Shown here in pieces: positions 48,717-57,769 of a stretch of DNA of 64,000 bases. The translations under genes and the position numbers were made by a program. Source of the DNA: Pseudomonas sp. TNT3 (GTDB lineage Bacteria > Pseudomonadota > Gammaproteobacteria > Pseudomonadales > Pseudomonadaceae); contig NZ_WFGV02000003.1 in assembly GCF_010095445.2 (NCBI RefSeq), forward strand, positions 1 to 64,000, read 5' to 3'. The notes beneath the pieces are model-generated. The model was not told the origin of the DNA and did not search any database. It saw nothing but the letters and a program-made list of their open reading frames with translations. The stretch's first letter is position 1. Each line of letters begins with the position of its first letter.

Positions 48717-49895
48717 TTACCCCAGGTTCTTGCCGAGCAGCGCGTGATACAGCTCGCTGTCCCCAAGAATGCCCACCACATGATGGTTGTCGTGCAGCAC
48801 CAGCTTGTTCCCGGTCTGATAGCGAATCTGCAGCGCATCACGCATGCCGATGTTCGAGTCCACCAGCGTTGGCCGGCGACCCAGACCATCGACCGCTTGC
48901 CCCGGCACCCAGTTCTGCAGGTCAAGGCTCTCACCGTTCTGGCGGGCGCCCTTGATCGTGTTGCCTTCAGCCAGGTCCAGCCACGAATCGCCACCCGGAT
49001 CGAGACAGACCGAGCCGTTGATGCGTTTGCAGTTATCCAGCGTGCGCATCAGGCTGCGACCGCACAGCACGTTCAACGGGTTGGTGTGGGCGACAAAGGT
49101 CCGCACGTAGTCGTCCGCCGGGTTGAGAACGATTTCTTCCGGCTTGCTGTACTGCACGATCCGACCGTCTTTCATGATGGCGATACGGCTGCCCAGCTTC
49201 AGCGCTTCATCAAGGTCGTGGCTCACGAACACGATGGTTTTGTTGAGCTTGCTTTGCAGTTCCAGCAGTTCGTCTTGCAGGCCCTGGCGGATCAGCGGGT
49301 CGAGTGCAGAGAACGGTTCGTCCATCAGCAGAATGTCGGCGTCCATCGCCAGTGCCCGGGCGAGACCGACACGTTGCTGCATGCCGCCGGACAGTTCATC
49401 AGGCTTCTTGTTACGCCATTGAGTCAGGCCCACCAGTTCGAGTTTTTCATCGACCAGTTTCTTGCGTTCCTTCTCCGGCCGACCCTGCATCTCCAGGCCG
49501 AAGCTGATGTTCTCGCGCACCGTCAGCCACGGCATCAGGGCGAACTTCTGGAACACCATCGCGATGCGCTTGGTGCGCATCATTTTCAGCTCTGCCGGAG
49601 TACAGGACGCGATATCGATCTGCTTGCCTTCGTGCTCCACAAACAACTTGCCACGGCTGACCGTGTTCAGGCCGTTGATGCAGCGCAGCAGGCTGGACTT
49701 GCCGGAACCGGACAGGCCCATCAAGACGCAGATTTCGCCCTTTTCGACGTCCAGGCTGGCTTTTTCAACGCCAACGATTTGTCCGGTTTTTTTCAGGATC
49801 TGGTCGCGCGTCATGCCTTGGTCGAGAAGCTTGAGTGCTTCTCGCGGGTCTTTGGAGAAAATTACGTCGACGTCTTCGAAGCGAATAATGCTCAT
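48717..49895 (-). CDS. cbcV: Choline ABC transporter, ATP-binding subunit
   Basis: 392 residues of the OpuA/ProV type. Walker A GLSGSGKSSLLRCINGL, ABC signature LSGGMQQRVGLARALAMDAD, Walker B ILLMDEPFSALDPLIR and H-loop VSHDLDEALK. The C-terminal 110 residues read as a CBS-like regulatory region (ending YHALLGKNLG). It energises uptake of choline and betaine with CbcW. Its ATG overlaps the cbcW stop by four bases. Confidence 0.95.
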   Translation of the reverse strand: MSIIRFEDVDVIFSKDPREALKLLDQGMTRDQILKKTGQIVGVEKASLDVEKGEICVLMGLSGSGKSSLLRCINGLNTVSRGKLFVEHEGKQIDIASCTPAELKMMRTKRIAMVFQKFALMPWLTVRENISFGLEMQGRPEKERKKLVDEKLELVGLTQWRNKKPDELSGGMQQRVGLARALAMDADILLMDEPFSALDPLIRQGLQDELLELQSKLNKTIVFVSHDLDEALKLGSRIAIMKDGRIVQYSKPEEIVLNPADDYVRTFVAHTNPLNVLCGRSLMRTLDNCKRINGSVCLDPGGDSWLDLAEGNTIKGARQNGESLDLQNWVPGQAVDGLGRRPTLVDSNIGMRDALQIRYQTGNKLVLHDNHHVVGILGDSELYHALLGKNLG

Positions 49896-50737
49896 GCGTC
49901 ACCCCCTACTTTAGCGTCGGGTTGTTTGCAGATACGGTCGAGCATGATCGCCAGCAGTACGATCGCCAGGCCCGCTTCGAAGCCCAGGGCGATATCAGCA
50001 GTGTTCAGTGCGTTGACCACGGGTTTGCCCAGGCCATCGGCGCCCACCAGTGCCGCGATCACCACCATCGACAACGACAGCATGATGCACTGGGTGATGC
50101 CGGCCGCGATGCTCGGCATGGCGTAGGGCAGTTCTATGCGCGCAAGCAGTTGACGGCGCGAGCAGCCAAAGGCTTTACCGGCGTCCATCAGTTCTGCGGG
50201 AACATCACGAATACCCAGGTAGGTCAGGCGGATAGGCGCGGCAATCGCGAACACCACCGTGGAAATGAGGCCTGGAACCACGCCCAGCCCGAAGAGGGTC
50301 AGGGTAGGAATGAGGTACACGAAGGTCGGTACGGTCTGCATCAGATCGAGCACCGGACGCATCAGTGTGTAGAACATCGGTTTGTGCGCGGCGACGATGC
50401 CCAACGGCACGCCGATGACCACGCAGACCAGGGTGGCGAACAACACCTGGGCAAGGGTTTCCATGGTTTCCTGCCAGTACCCCAGATTGAGGATCAGCAG
50501 GAAGGAGGCGATGACGAAAACCGTCAGTCCCCATTTGCGTTGAATGAAATGTGCGAGGAGTGCGATAAGGCCGATCAATGCCAGCGGGTTGAACCAGGTC
50601 AGCGCAAAAGTCACGCCGTGGATCATCGTTTCCAGTGACACGGCGATGGCGTCGAAGGTGTTGGCGCCGTGTTGCGTCAACCATTCAACGAAGCCTGCGA
50701 TGTACTGGCCTAAAGGGATTTTCTGATCAATCAGCAT
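49892..50737 (-). CDS. cbcW: Choline ABC transporter, permease subunit
   Basis: 281 residues from ATG 50737 (MLIDQKIPLGQYIAGFVEWL); an in-frame ATG at 50755 is less family-like. Six or more hydrophobic helices and the permease EAA-type loop ELMDAGKAFGCSRRQLLARI followed by ELPYAMPSIAAGI. OpuAB/ProW family. Lies between cbcX and cbcV in one operon. Confidence 0.94.
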   Translation of the reverse strand: MLIDQKIPLGQYIAGFVEWLTQHGANTFDAIAVSLETMIHGVTFALTWFNPLALIGLIALLAHFIQRKWGLTVFVIASFLLILNLGYWQETMETLAQVLFATLVCVVIGVPLGIVAAHKPMFYTLMRPVLDLMQTVPTFVYLIPTLTLFGLGVVPGLISTVVFAIAAPIRLTYLGIRDVPAELMDAGKAFGCSRRQLLARIELPYAMPSIAAGITQCIMLSLSMVVIAALVGADGLGKPVVNALNTADIALGFEAGLAIVLLAIMLDRICKQPDAKVGGDA

Positions 50738-50761
50738 GGTAGTGAACGTCCGCATGCAAGG

Positions 50762-50795
50762 AAAAAACAGCCCGGACGACCGAGGTCGCCCGGCG
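50762..50795 (-). terminator. Attenuator-like hairpin between cbcX and cbcW
   Basis: The minus strand reads GCCGGGCGACC, TC, GGTCGTCCGGGC, then TGTTTTTTC. A GC-rich stem with a T-run inside the operon, which would lower cbcWV expression relative to the binding protein. Confidence 0.65.
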
Positions 50796-50804
50796 TAAGC
50801 GATT

Positions 50805-51752
50805 TTACTGAGCGAGCTTGGCTTTCACGGCTTCCAGGCCAGGTTTACCGTCAATGGTGGTCACGCCAGCGAGCCAGGTATCGAGCACCTGTGGATTCTT
50901 TTTCAGCCAGGCCCTGGCGGCCGCGTCAGGCTTCATCTTGTCGTCCAGGACGTTGCCCATCAGCGTGCTTTCCATGTTCAGGGTGAACTGCAGGTTCTTC
51001 AGCAGTTGACCGACGTTGCTGCATTCCTGTGCATAGCCCTTGCGGGTGTTGGTGTAGATGGTCGCCTGACCAAAGTTCGGGCCGAAATAATCGTCACCGC
51101 CGGTCAGGTACTTCATCTTGAATCGAGTGTTCATCGGGTGTGGTTCCCAGCCCAGGAACACCACGGCGGTGTTGCGCCGCTGTGCACGATCGACTTGCGA
51201 GAGCATGCCTGCCTCGCTGGACTCGACCACCTTGAAGCCGGCGTCTTTGAGGCCGAAGGCGTTCTTGTCGATCATGCTCTGGATCAGACGGTTGCCGTCG
51301 TTGCCAGGCTCGATGCCGTAGATCTTGCCGTCGAGTTCTTTCTTGAACTTGGCGATGTCGGCGAAATCTTTCAGACCTTTGTTATACAACTCTTCCGGGA
51401 CGGCGAGTGTGTATTTTGCGTTTTCCAGGTTGGCGCGCAGGGTGTCCACGGTACCGGCATCGCGATAAGCCTTGATGTCGTTTTCCATGGTCGGCATCCA
51501 GTTACCCAGGAACACGTCCATGTTCTTGCCGTCGGCCAGGGACTTGTAGGTCACCGGCACGGAAATCATTGTGGTTTTGGTCTTGTAGCCCAGTGCGTCG
51601 AGGACGACGCTGGTGGTCGCGGTGGTGACGGTGATGTCGGTCCAGCCGACATCGGAGAAGTTTACGGTGCTGCATTGGGCCGGTTCTGCAGCTTGCGCCA
51701 GAACCGGCAGACTAAGCATGGCGGCCAACAACAACGACGGGGAACCTTTCAT
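50805..51752 (-). CDS. cbcX: Choline-binding periplasmic protein
   Basis: 315 residues: signal peptide ending LAQAAEPAQ. It is an OpuAC-type quaternary-amine-binding protein with aromatic-box segments FSDVGWTDITVTTA, NMDVFLGNWMPTME, YGIEPGNDGN and VFLGWEPHPMNTRF. Closely similar to CaiX at 59827. Delivers choline to CbcWV. First gene of cbcXWV, with a pair of direct repeats upstream at 51912-51944. Confidence 0.95.
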   Translation of the reverse strand: MKGSPSLLLAAMLSLPVLAQAAEPAQCSTVNFSDVGWTDITVTTATTSVVLDALGYKTKTTMISVPVTYKSLADGKNMDVFLGNWMPTMENDIKAYRDAGTVDTLRANLENAKYTLAVPEELYNKGLKDFADIAKFKKELDGKIYGIEPGNDGNRLIQSMIDKNAFGLKDAGFKVVESSEAGMLSQVDRAQRRNTAVVFLGWEPHPMNTRFKMKYLTGGDDYFGPNFGQATIYTNTRKGYAQECSNVGQLLKNLQFTLNMESTLMGNVLDDKMKPDAAARAWLKKNPQVLDTWLAGVTTIDGKPGLEAVKAKLAQ

Positions 51753-52189
51753 TGACTGACTCCTTGGTGTTTTTTTTGGCAGTGTTCCGACTGGACCACC
51801 GCACTTATAGGTTGCGGTTGGATGGCGTTTTTGGGGACAGCTCTACCGCGGCGCCTTGCAATCGAGTCGATACGATCATGTACCAGTGAAAATCAGACGC
51901 CTACAGGGTGCGTCGTATCCAGTACAGGGAGGGTCGCATCCAGTGTCGGTGACGTCGTTTACAGCTTTTTTTAGCCCCCTTTGTTCCTCTGCACCGTAAA
52001 AAAACGGCGAAAACGCAGCGTGTACGACCTGCGGCGTTCGTGGACAAGAGTGCGTCGGTTAGAGACGCCGAACGACAGGGTAAAAGCCTGATGATGCAGC
52101 CATATCGGCGGATTGCAGCTTGAGCGTAGCAGCTCCGTCACTGGGCGCTTTTGCGTCTGGAGTTGGGCATATCCAGGAGTTCTGCAGTA
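51753..52189. other. Divergent control region between cbcX and sdaB
   Basis: 437 bp with no convincing gene. It must hold promoters for cbcX leftward and sdaB rightward. The only clear structure is a pair of direct repeats at 51912-51944. Confidence 0.5.
51912..51944. promoter_or_regulatory. Direct repeats, candidate GbdR site
   Basis: GTCGTATCCAGT (51912-51923) and GTCGCATCCAGT (51933-51944) differ at one base and are 21 bp apart, two helical turns. Such spacing suits AraC-family activators like GbdR, which is encoded 2 kb away. Confidence 0.5.
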
Positions 52190-53566
52190 ATGGCTATCAG
52201 CGTTTTCGACCTGTTCAAAATCGGCATTGGCCCTTCCAGTTCGCACACTGTGGGGCCGATGCGCGCCGCAGCGCTGTTCGTGCAAGGTTTGCGCGAACAG
52301 GGTCTTTTGGAGCAAGTGCGGCGCGTCGAAGTTCAGCTGTATGGCTCGCTATCGGCCACAGGCATCGGGCATGGCAGCGACAACGCCGTGATCATGGGGT
52401 TGATGGGCGAGTGGCCGGACGCGATCGATCCGTCGCAAATCGGCATCCGCATCGCCACCCTGCGTGAAACCAATGAGTTGCTGCTGGATGGTCGTTTACC
52501 GGTGCCGTTCATGTGGGCGCGGGACATGCGCCTGATCGATGAGAACCTGCCGTTTCATCCCAACGCCATGACACTGATTGTCGAAGGCGACGCCGGCGAG
52601 CTGCACCGTGACACCTACTATTCCGTCGGCGGCGGTTTTGTCGTGGATGAGGCGCAAGCCAGCAGCGGCGTGGTGGACATGGATCGCACCGTATTGCCTT
52701 ACGACTTTTCCAGTGCGGCCGAATTGCTCAGTCTTTGCCAGACGCACAACCTGCGCGTGGCCGAATTGATGTTGGCCAACGAGAAGGTCTGGCGTAGCGA
52801 AGACGAAATCCGCAGCGGTTTGATGAAGCTGTGGCGGGCCATGCAGGATTGCGTTGAACAGGGCCTCAAGCACGAAGGCATCCTGCCGGGCGGCCTGAAC
52901 GTTCGCCGTCGTGCCGCCAGGTTACATCGCAGCCTGCAGGAACTGGGCAAGCCCAATGTCATCGGCTCGACCCTGAGCGCCATGGAGTGGGTGAATCTGT
53001 TCGCCCTGGCGGTCAACGAAGAAAACGCTGCCGGCGGGCGCATGGTCACGGCACCGACCAACGGCGCGGCGGGCATCATCCCGGCAGTCCTGCATTACTT
53101 CATGAAGTTCAGCGAAGCGGTGACCGACGCCAATGTCGTCGACTATTTCCTCGGCGCTGCGGCGGTCGGGATCCTGTGCAAGAAGAACGCGTCAATCTCC
53201 GGTGCCGAAGTCGGCTGCCAGGGGGAAGTCGGATCCGCCTGCGCAATGGCGGCGGCCGGCCTGGCGGAGATTCTCGGCGCGACACCAGAACAACTGTGCA
53301 ACGCGGCGGAAATCGGCCTGGAGCACAACCTCGGTCTGACTTGCGACCCGGTGGGTGGGCTGGTGCAGGTGCCGTGCATCGAGCGCAATGCGATTGCGGC
53401 GGTGAAAGCGATCAATGCGGCGCAAATGGCGTTGCGTGGGGATGGTCAGCACTTTATCTCGCTGGACCGGGTAATCCGCACCATGCGTGATACGGGGGCG
53501 GACATGCATGACAAATATAAAGAGACATCGCGGGGCGGGTTGGCGGTGAGTGCGGTTGAGTGTTGA
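52190..53566 (+). CDS. sdaB: L-serine ammonia-lyase, single-chain iron-sulfur type
   Basis: 458 residues from ATG 52190 ([20 protein letters not shown]), with AGGAG upstream. [11 protein letters not shown] is the serine-binding loop. The C-terminal alpha domain has [4Fe-4S] cysteines in [29 protein letters not shown] and [14 protein letters not shown]. It deaminates serine to pyruvate, the last step after glycine betaine demethylation to glycine and its conversion to serine. Position between cbcX and gbdR matches the choline-catabolism cluster. Confidence 0.95.
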   Translation: MAISVFDLFKIGIGPSSSHTVGPMRAAALFVQGLREQGLLEQVRRVEVQLYGSLSATGIGHGSDNAVIMGLMGEWPDAIDPSQIGIRIATLRETNELLLDGRLPVPFMWARDMRLIDENLPFHPNAMTLIVEGDAGELHRDTYYSVGGGFVVDEAQASSGVVDMDRTVLPYDFSSAAELLSLCQTHNLRVAELMLANEKVWRSEDEIRSGLMKLWRAMQDCVEQGLKHEGILPGGLNVRRRAARLHRSLQELGKPNVIGSTLSAMEWVNLFALAVNEENAAGGRMVTAPTNGAAGIIPAVLHYFMKFSEAVTDANVVDYFLGAAAVGILCKKNASISGAEVGCQGEVGSACAMAAAGLAEILGATPEQLCNAAEIGLEHNLGLTCDPVGGLVQVPCIERNAIAAVKAINAAQMALRGDGQHFISLDRVIRTMRDTGADMHDKYKETSRGGLAVSAVEC

Positions 53567-53580
53567 GACCGCGTTGATCC

Positions 53581-53673
53581 TATCGCTGGCAAGCCAGCTC
53601 CCACAGGGATCTTTGGTATGAAACAGATTCCAGGCACACCGAAAAACCTGTGGGAGCTGGCTTGCCAGCGATA
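53581..53673. repeat. REP-like inverted repeat, perfect 27-bp arms
   Basis: TATCGCTGGCAAGCCAGCTC (from 53581) to 53607 is the exact complement of 53647-53673. It follows the sdaB stop by 15 bp. Confidence 0.88.
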
Positions 53674-54106
53674 GCGTCCCACCAGTCAAAACTGCGCGCT
53701 AACTGAACACCCGATCCAAAACGCGCCACCTTTTGGCGCGTCGCTTACAGATAAGCGCCTTGCCTGAGATCCGGGATCCAGGTTGACCATTACCGCCTGT
53801 CACCTGTGCTTGTGGTGACACTCTTTCAGAACGCGCCGTAGCCCTGTTCCCACAAGTGCTACCGATTTGCTCACACGCATCGGGGCAGCGCACTTGCCTC
53901 GCCTGATGGCACTTTTAAACCCTACTCCCCGCGCGTCATATCCAGACACATCCCGACGTCGTTTTCAGGAGTTATTGAACGCGCATTCAATTTTAGGCAT
54001 GGCAATTGCTCTGTCATTACAAAGCCCGTCTCCCACGCGAGAACGATGGCAATAACAAGAGCCTCCGCCTGAGGCCATCACCCGCTTTGTGTGAGGAGAT
54101 ACCGCG
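53674..54106. other. Upstream region of gbdR
   Basis: No convincing gene in about 430 bp. A hairpin ACGCGCCA (53721-53728), CCTTT, TGGCGCGT (53734-53741) is the clearest structure; it lacks a T-run. The gbdR promoter should lie in the right half, which includes the short repeat AAAGCCCGTCTCCCACGCG-like sequence at about 54020-54040. GAGGAG lies before the gbdR ATG. Confidence 0.45.
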
Positions 54107-55210
54107 ATGACGACGTCCAACTCCGGGGCCCAACCCCAGAACCGTGCGCCTCAATCCATCGGCTTTTTGCTGCTGGACAATTTCACGCTGATTTCTCTGG
54201 CCTCCGCAGTGGAACCCCTGCGCATGGCCAACCAATTGTCCGGTCGCGAGCTGTATCGCTGGACCACACTTACCGTGGATGGCGGTCAGGTCTGGGCCAG
54301 TGACGGTCTGCAGATCACCCCCGATTGCTCCATGCACAAAGCCCCGGCGCTCGACACCATCATTGTCTGCGGCGGCATCGGCATTCAGCGCACTGTCACC
54401 CGTGAGCACGTGTCGTGGTTGCAAAGCCAGGCGCGTCAGTCCCGTCGTCTCGGTGCGGTCTGCACCGGCAGCTGGGCCCTGGCGTGCGCCGGCCTGCTGG
54501 ACGGTTTTGATTGCAGCGTGCACTGGGAATGCCTGGCCTCGATGCAGGAAGCGTTTCCGCGTGTGGCCATGAGCACTCGACTGTTCACCCTCGACCGTAA
54601 CCGCTTCACCAGCTCAGGCGGCACTGCGCCGCTGGACATGATGCTGCACCTGATCAGCCGCGATCACGGACGTGAACTGTCGGCCGCGATCTCGGAAATG
54701 TTCGTCTACGAACGCATCCGCAACGAGCAGGATCACCAGCGCGTGCCGCTCAAGCACATGCTTGGTACCAATCAGCCGAAACTGCAGGAAATCGTCGCGC
54801 TGATGGAGGCCAATCTGGAAGAACCGATCGACCTCGACGAACTGGCGGTGTATGTCGCTGTGTCGCGTCGTCAGCTCGAGCGGTTGTTCCAGAAATACCT
54901 GCACTGTTCGCCGTCGCGTTACTACCTGAAACTGCGCTTGATCCGCGCCCGGCAGTTGCTCAAGCAAACGCCGATGTCGATCATCGAAGTGGCGTCGGTG
55001 TGCGGTTTTGTGTCTACGCCGCACTTCTCCAAGTGCTACCGCGAATACTTCGGCATCCCGCCGCGTGACGAGCGCGTAGGTTCCAATACCACGCAGCAAG
55101 TGGCGATGATGCCGCTGCCGCAAGCCTTGGTGCTGTCGCCGTTGTCGGGACCGTTGTCGGCGTTGAGTCAGGCGCGGAACGAGTCGACGTTTGCGAGTGT
55201 AAGGCTCTAA
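54107..55210 (+). CDS. gbdR: GbdR, AraC-family activator of choline and betaine catabolism
   Basis: 367 residues. The N-terminal half is a DJ-1/PfpI (GATase1-like) domain (IGFLLLDNFTLISLASAVEP, then GAVCTGSWALACAGLLDG). The C-terminal half is an AraC HTH pair (YVAVSRRQLERLFQKYLHC and VASVCGFVSTPHFSKCYREY). GbdR senses glycine betaine and dimethylglycine and activates the cbc, betaine and serine genes. Identity rests on domain layout plus position after sdaB; it is a paralogue of CdhR at 60977. Confidence 0.93.
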   Translation: MTTSNSGAQPQNRAPQSIGFLLLDNFTLISLASAVEPLRMANQLSGRELYRWTTLTVDGGQVWASDGLQITPDCSMHKAPALDTIIVCGGIGIQRTVTREHVSWLQSQARQSRRLGAVCTGSWALACAGLLDGFDCSVHWECLASMQEAFPRVAMSTRLFTLDRNRFTSSGGTAPLDMMLHLISRDHGRELSAAISEMFVYERIRNEQDHQRVPLKHMLGTNQPKLQEIVALMEANLEEPIDLDELAVYVAVSRRQLERLFQKYLHCSPSRYYLKLRLIRARQLLKQTPMSIIEVASVCGFVSTPHFSKCYREYFGIPPRDERVGSNTTQQVAMMPLPQALVLSPLSGPLSALSQARNESTFASVRL

Positions 55211-55223
55211 ACCGAGAGGCCAT

Positions 55224-55317
55224 CATCGCGGGCAAGCCGGCTCCCACAGGGATTTGATGTGTGAATACAAACTATGTCACACGGCAGATCCTTGTGGGAG
55301 CGGGCTTGCCCGCGAAG
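55224..55317. repeat. REP-like inverted repeat
   Basis: ATCGCGGGCAAGCCGGCTCC and GGGAGCGGGCTTGCCCGCG are the arms, with two mismatches. Between gbdR and the small minus-strand gene. Confidence 0.75.
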
Positions 55318-55325
55318 GCGTACTG

Positions 55326-55589
55326 TCAGGCGCTACGGCTCTGCTGAAACTCCGCCAACGCCGGCAACAATTGCCTGTCGATGGCCTGGCGCACAGCCGG
55401 CAGGATCGTCGCGCTGCTGGTGTACATCTGCTTGACCATTGTGCGCAGCTCAATGGCCCGTTCGTTGTTCAACCCCCGCACTGCACACTCGCAAGCCTGC
55501 TCGGCGGTGGCGCCGTTCGGTACTTGAAAACCCAACGACTTCAGTTGGCCCAACAGGTCTTCCTGGTCAATCAAATCGGCGTACATCAT
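55326..55589 (-). CDS. Small conserved-type protein of unknown function
   Basis: 87 residues from ATG 55589 (MMYADLIDQEDLLGQLKSLG), seven bases after AAGGA. All-alpha composition, no signal peptide, two Cys (EQACECAV). The GFQVPNGATAEQACE segment suggests a compact helical domain. Not recognised as a named family. Its place between gbdR and carnitine genes suggests a possible link to that pathway but nothing more. Confidence 0.65.
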   Translation of the reverse strand: MMYADLIDQEDLLGQLKSLGFQVPNGATAEQACECAVRGLNNERAIELRTMVKQMYTSSATILPAVRQAIDRQLLPALAEFQQSRSA

Positions 55590-55805
55590 GACGCAATCCT
55601 TCTTCAGGGAACGGTGTCGTGGCTCGATTCTCGTAGGGGTGAGAGGTGGCGGCAAGGACGATTTGTCGCAATGGCCGGTATACCTATGAACAGGTCGTTT
55701 TCGGCTAACTGATCGAGTAGGGGAGTGGGCACACTGGACTCAGCTCGCTTCACGAAGGTTTGGTCACCCTCGCGCAACGGCTCCTCAACAGTACCCTCCT
55801 CAGCT

Positions 55806-55839
55806 CCGATCCTGTCACGGCTTGATCGGGGTTTTTTTT
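55806..55839 (+). terminator. Orphan rho-independent terminator, possible sRNA 3' end
   Basis: CCGATC (55806-55811), a loop, GATCGG (55824-55829), then GG and eight T residues (55832-55839). No plus-strand gene precedes it within 590 bp, so it may end a small RNA. Confidence 0.55.
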
Positions 55840-55899
55840 GCCTGTGAATCAGGAAGGGATGTGCAGTCCGGACCGACGCCATCGTCGGAATGCCGCCCA

Positions 55900-55977
55900 G
55901 AACAAGCTCACTCCCACATTGACCGCATTCTTCTGGTAGGAACTCGGTTGAATGTGGGAGTGAGCCTGCTCGCGATG
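55900..55977. repeat. REP-like inverted repeat
   Basis: GAACAAGCTCACTCCCACAT and AATGTGGGAGTGAGCCTGCT are partly complementary arms. Just beyond the stop of the hydroxylase gene. Confidence 0.65.
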
Positions 55978-55991
55978 AACGATGACTCGGT

Positions 55992-57155
55992 CTAGCGTTG
56001 CAACACCAGAATCCGCGACAGCAACTCATCCCGATCCACATAACACCCCTGGAAATGCCGGGCCCCGCTGGCAGGGTCGAACGCATTGCGCGCATGCAGG
56101 GTGCGTCGGTTATCGAAGCACCACAGCTCCCCGGGATTGAGTCGTTGCATCAGCCTGAACCGAGGCTCGCGCGTCATCGCGATAAAGCGCCGATACGCGC
56201 GATAGAGCCTGGGCATCTCTTCCACCGACGCATCGAACGGCCCGCGTAAAAAGTTCGCCATGCGGATCTCCGACACCTGCCCCATCGCATCCAGCGCGAT
56301 GATCGGCGCCAGGCACCGGTAGTCGCTGTGGCGGTCCTTGTTGCGGAATTCCACGGGGATGTTGCACAGGCTGTGGAACGACTCGGGATCCTCTTGACGC
56401 AGTGCATCAGCAATCGCAAACCCGTCGACGAAAATACTCTCGCCACCGTCGGCGTCATTCACCAGGCAGTGCAGAAATTGCAGTCCCGGTTGCAGCTCCC
56501 TGGTCGGCAAATCGCTGTGCAGCGGCAGGTTGAAGGCGGTGTAGGCATTGCTGTCGGCATCAGCCTTGGATTGCACGTTGAACAGCACACCGAAATTGCT
56601 CTCGCGGATGAAGGAAATGCGTTGCGCAATCAGCTTCAAAGATCCGGGTTCCGTGGGTACGCCGCGGACCTGGGTGAGGCCGATATCCCGTACCGCCAGC
56701 AGCCACTGCAACAACGCCTGGTTGTCGTTCATCAGCGCCGAATATTCGAACACCGGCAGCTGCACATCGCTGTGCCACAGCGTGGCTTTGGGTTTGCGGG
56801 CCCGACGTTCGTTGCGGGATTCATCGTCATAGGCATGCGCCCGCAACCAGCCCGGATCGAAGCGGCTGAGGTGGCCGTCCTGCCAATCGAGGCTGAGGCA
56901 GCCGTCTGCATCAATGCGGGTTTCGGTCGGTATCAGGTGCTCTGGGACGTCGACGATCTCCAGCACTTGCTCGCGAGTCACCGTGTAGACGCACTGTGGA
57001 CACGGGCAGTTGTCGCGCAACCACTGATGATGGAACGGGCTGATGCGCCCGTCGGCCCAGGTCACCTGAGCGCGGTCCGCCAGGGTTTGCACGGCGGTCA
57101 ACGCGCTGATCAACGGGTAGGTACGGAAGTCGGCAAAAGCGGCGGCGGTGTTCAT
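55992..57155 (-). CDS. gbb: Gamma-butyrobetaine hydroxylase
   Basis: 387 residues from ATG 57155 (MNTAAAFADFRTYPLISALT), seven bases after AAGGAG. An N-terminal Zn-binding domain (WLRDNCPCPQC with a later His) precedes a TauD-type dioxygenase domain. That domain has iron ligands in LPLHSDLPTRE and RTLHARNAFDP, and the 2-oxoglutarate Arg near the latter. It hydroxylates gamma-butyrobetaine to L-carnitine using O2 and 2-oxoglutarate. Last gene of the caiX-cdhC-lcdH-cdhB-gbb run, 13 bp after cdhB. Confidence 0.9.
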   Translation of the reverse strand: MNTAAAFADFRTYPLISALTAVQTLADRAQVTWADGRISPFHHQWLRDNCPCPQCVYTVTREQVLEIVDVPEHLIPTETRIDADGCLSLDWQDGHLSRFDPGWLRAHAYDDESRNERRARKPKATLWHSDVQLPVFEYSALMNDNQALLQWLLAVRDIGLTQVRGVPTEPGSLKLIAQRISFIRESNFGVLFNVQSKADADSNAYTAFNLPLHSDLPTRELQPGLQFLHCLVNDADGGESIFVDGFAIADALRQEDPESFHSLCNIPVEFRNKDRHSDYRCLAPIIALDAMGQVSEIRMANFLRGPFDASVEEMPRLYRAYRRFIAMTREPRFRLMQRLNPGELWCFDNRRTLHARNAFDPASGARHFQGCYVDRDELLSRILVLQR

Positions 57156-57168
57156 GGCGATCTCCTTG

Positions 57169-57645
57169 TTATTTTTTGGGGGGTAAAGCAATCACTCGGC
57201 CAATGTAGTCAGGAACAGGCAGGTCGGTTTGTTCGGCGACGATGGCTTGCAGTTTGTTCAGGGTGTCGTCGCTGAACGGTGCGGAGCGCGGCCCGGCGAG
57301 GTCGACGTGGAGCAGCATTTGCTCGTTAGCCGCCAGCGCCTTGTCATCTCCGGCCAGGTGCAGGCTGTGGTAGAGGTGCAGGCGTTTGCTGTCGTGAGCG
57401 ATGATTTGGGTGTGCACGTCGACGTCGGCGTCGAGCTTTACCTCTTGCAGGTAATTGAGGTGCAGTTCGAGGGTGAACAGCGAGTTGCCGCTGGCTTCGC
57501 GGTGGCTGCTGTCCATGCCGAGGCGGTCCATCAATGCGTCGGTGGCATAGCTGAAAATGAGCAGGTAGAACGCATCGCGCAGGTGGCCGTTGTAGTCGAC
57601 CCACTCGGGGATGATGCGGGTTTGGTAGGTGGTGAGTGCGGGCAT
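57169..57645 (-). CDS. cdhB: Betainyl-CoA thioesterase
   Basis: 158 residues from ATG 57645 (MPALTTYQTRIIPEWVDYNG). Hotdog-fold thioesterase: VDYNGHLRDAFYLLIFSYAT contains the 4-hydroxybenzoyl-CoA-thioesterase-like active-site Asp-Tyr-Asn-Gly segment. It is expected to release glycine betaine from betainyl-CoA made by CdhC. Function assigned mainly by gene order, as in the Pseudomonas carnitine cluster. Confidence 0.85.
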   Translation of the reverse strand: MPALTTYQTRIIPEWVDYNGHLRDAFYLLIFSYATDALMDRLGMDSSHREASGNSLFTLELHLNYLQEVKLDADVDVHTQIIAHDSKRLHLYHSLHLAGDDKALAANEQMLLHVDLAGPRSAPFSDDTLNKLQAIVAEQTDLPVPDYIGRVIALPPKK

Positions 57646-57683
57646 GGTGGCTGATCCAGAACAGATTGTGATTGGAATGCCGT

Positions 57684-57749
57684 CATCGCCAGCAGGCTGG
57701 CTCCCACATTGGAATGCATTCTCCTGTGGGAGCCAGCCTGCTGGCGATG
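57684..57749. repeat. REP-like inverted repeat, perfect 25-bp arms
   Basis: CATCGCCAGCAGGCTGGCTC (from 57684) to 57708 is the exact complement of 57725-57749. It lies between lcdH and cdhB, inside the operon. Confidence 0.87.
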
Positions 57750-57769
57750 GGGCCAGTCCTGATAGTGGA

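Larger units (their letters stand above)
55590..55991. other. Gap of 400 bp with an orphan terminator
   Basis: No convincing protein gene. It contains the plus-strand hairpin and T-run at 55806-55839 and the REP palindrome at 55900-55977. Several GGA motifs (for example AAGGACG near 55654 and TGGACTC near 55735) precede the hairpin, which would fit a small RNA but is not proof. Confidence 0.35.

Noticed and set aside
53721..53741. Hairpin ACGCGCCA/TGGCGCGT as sdaB terminator
   Set aside because: No T-run and 150 bp from the stop, beyond a REP element.
53867..54055. A 62-codon plus-strand frame before gbdR
   Set aside because: No SD, no motif, Arg/Pro-rich; likely chance.
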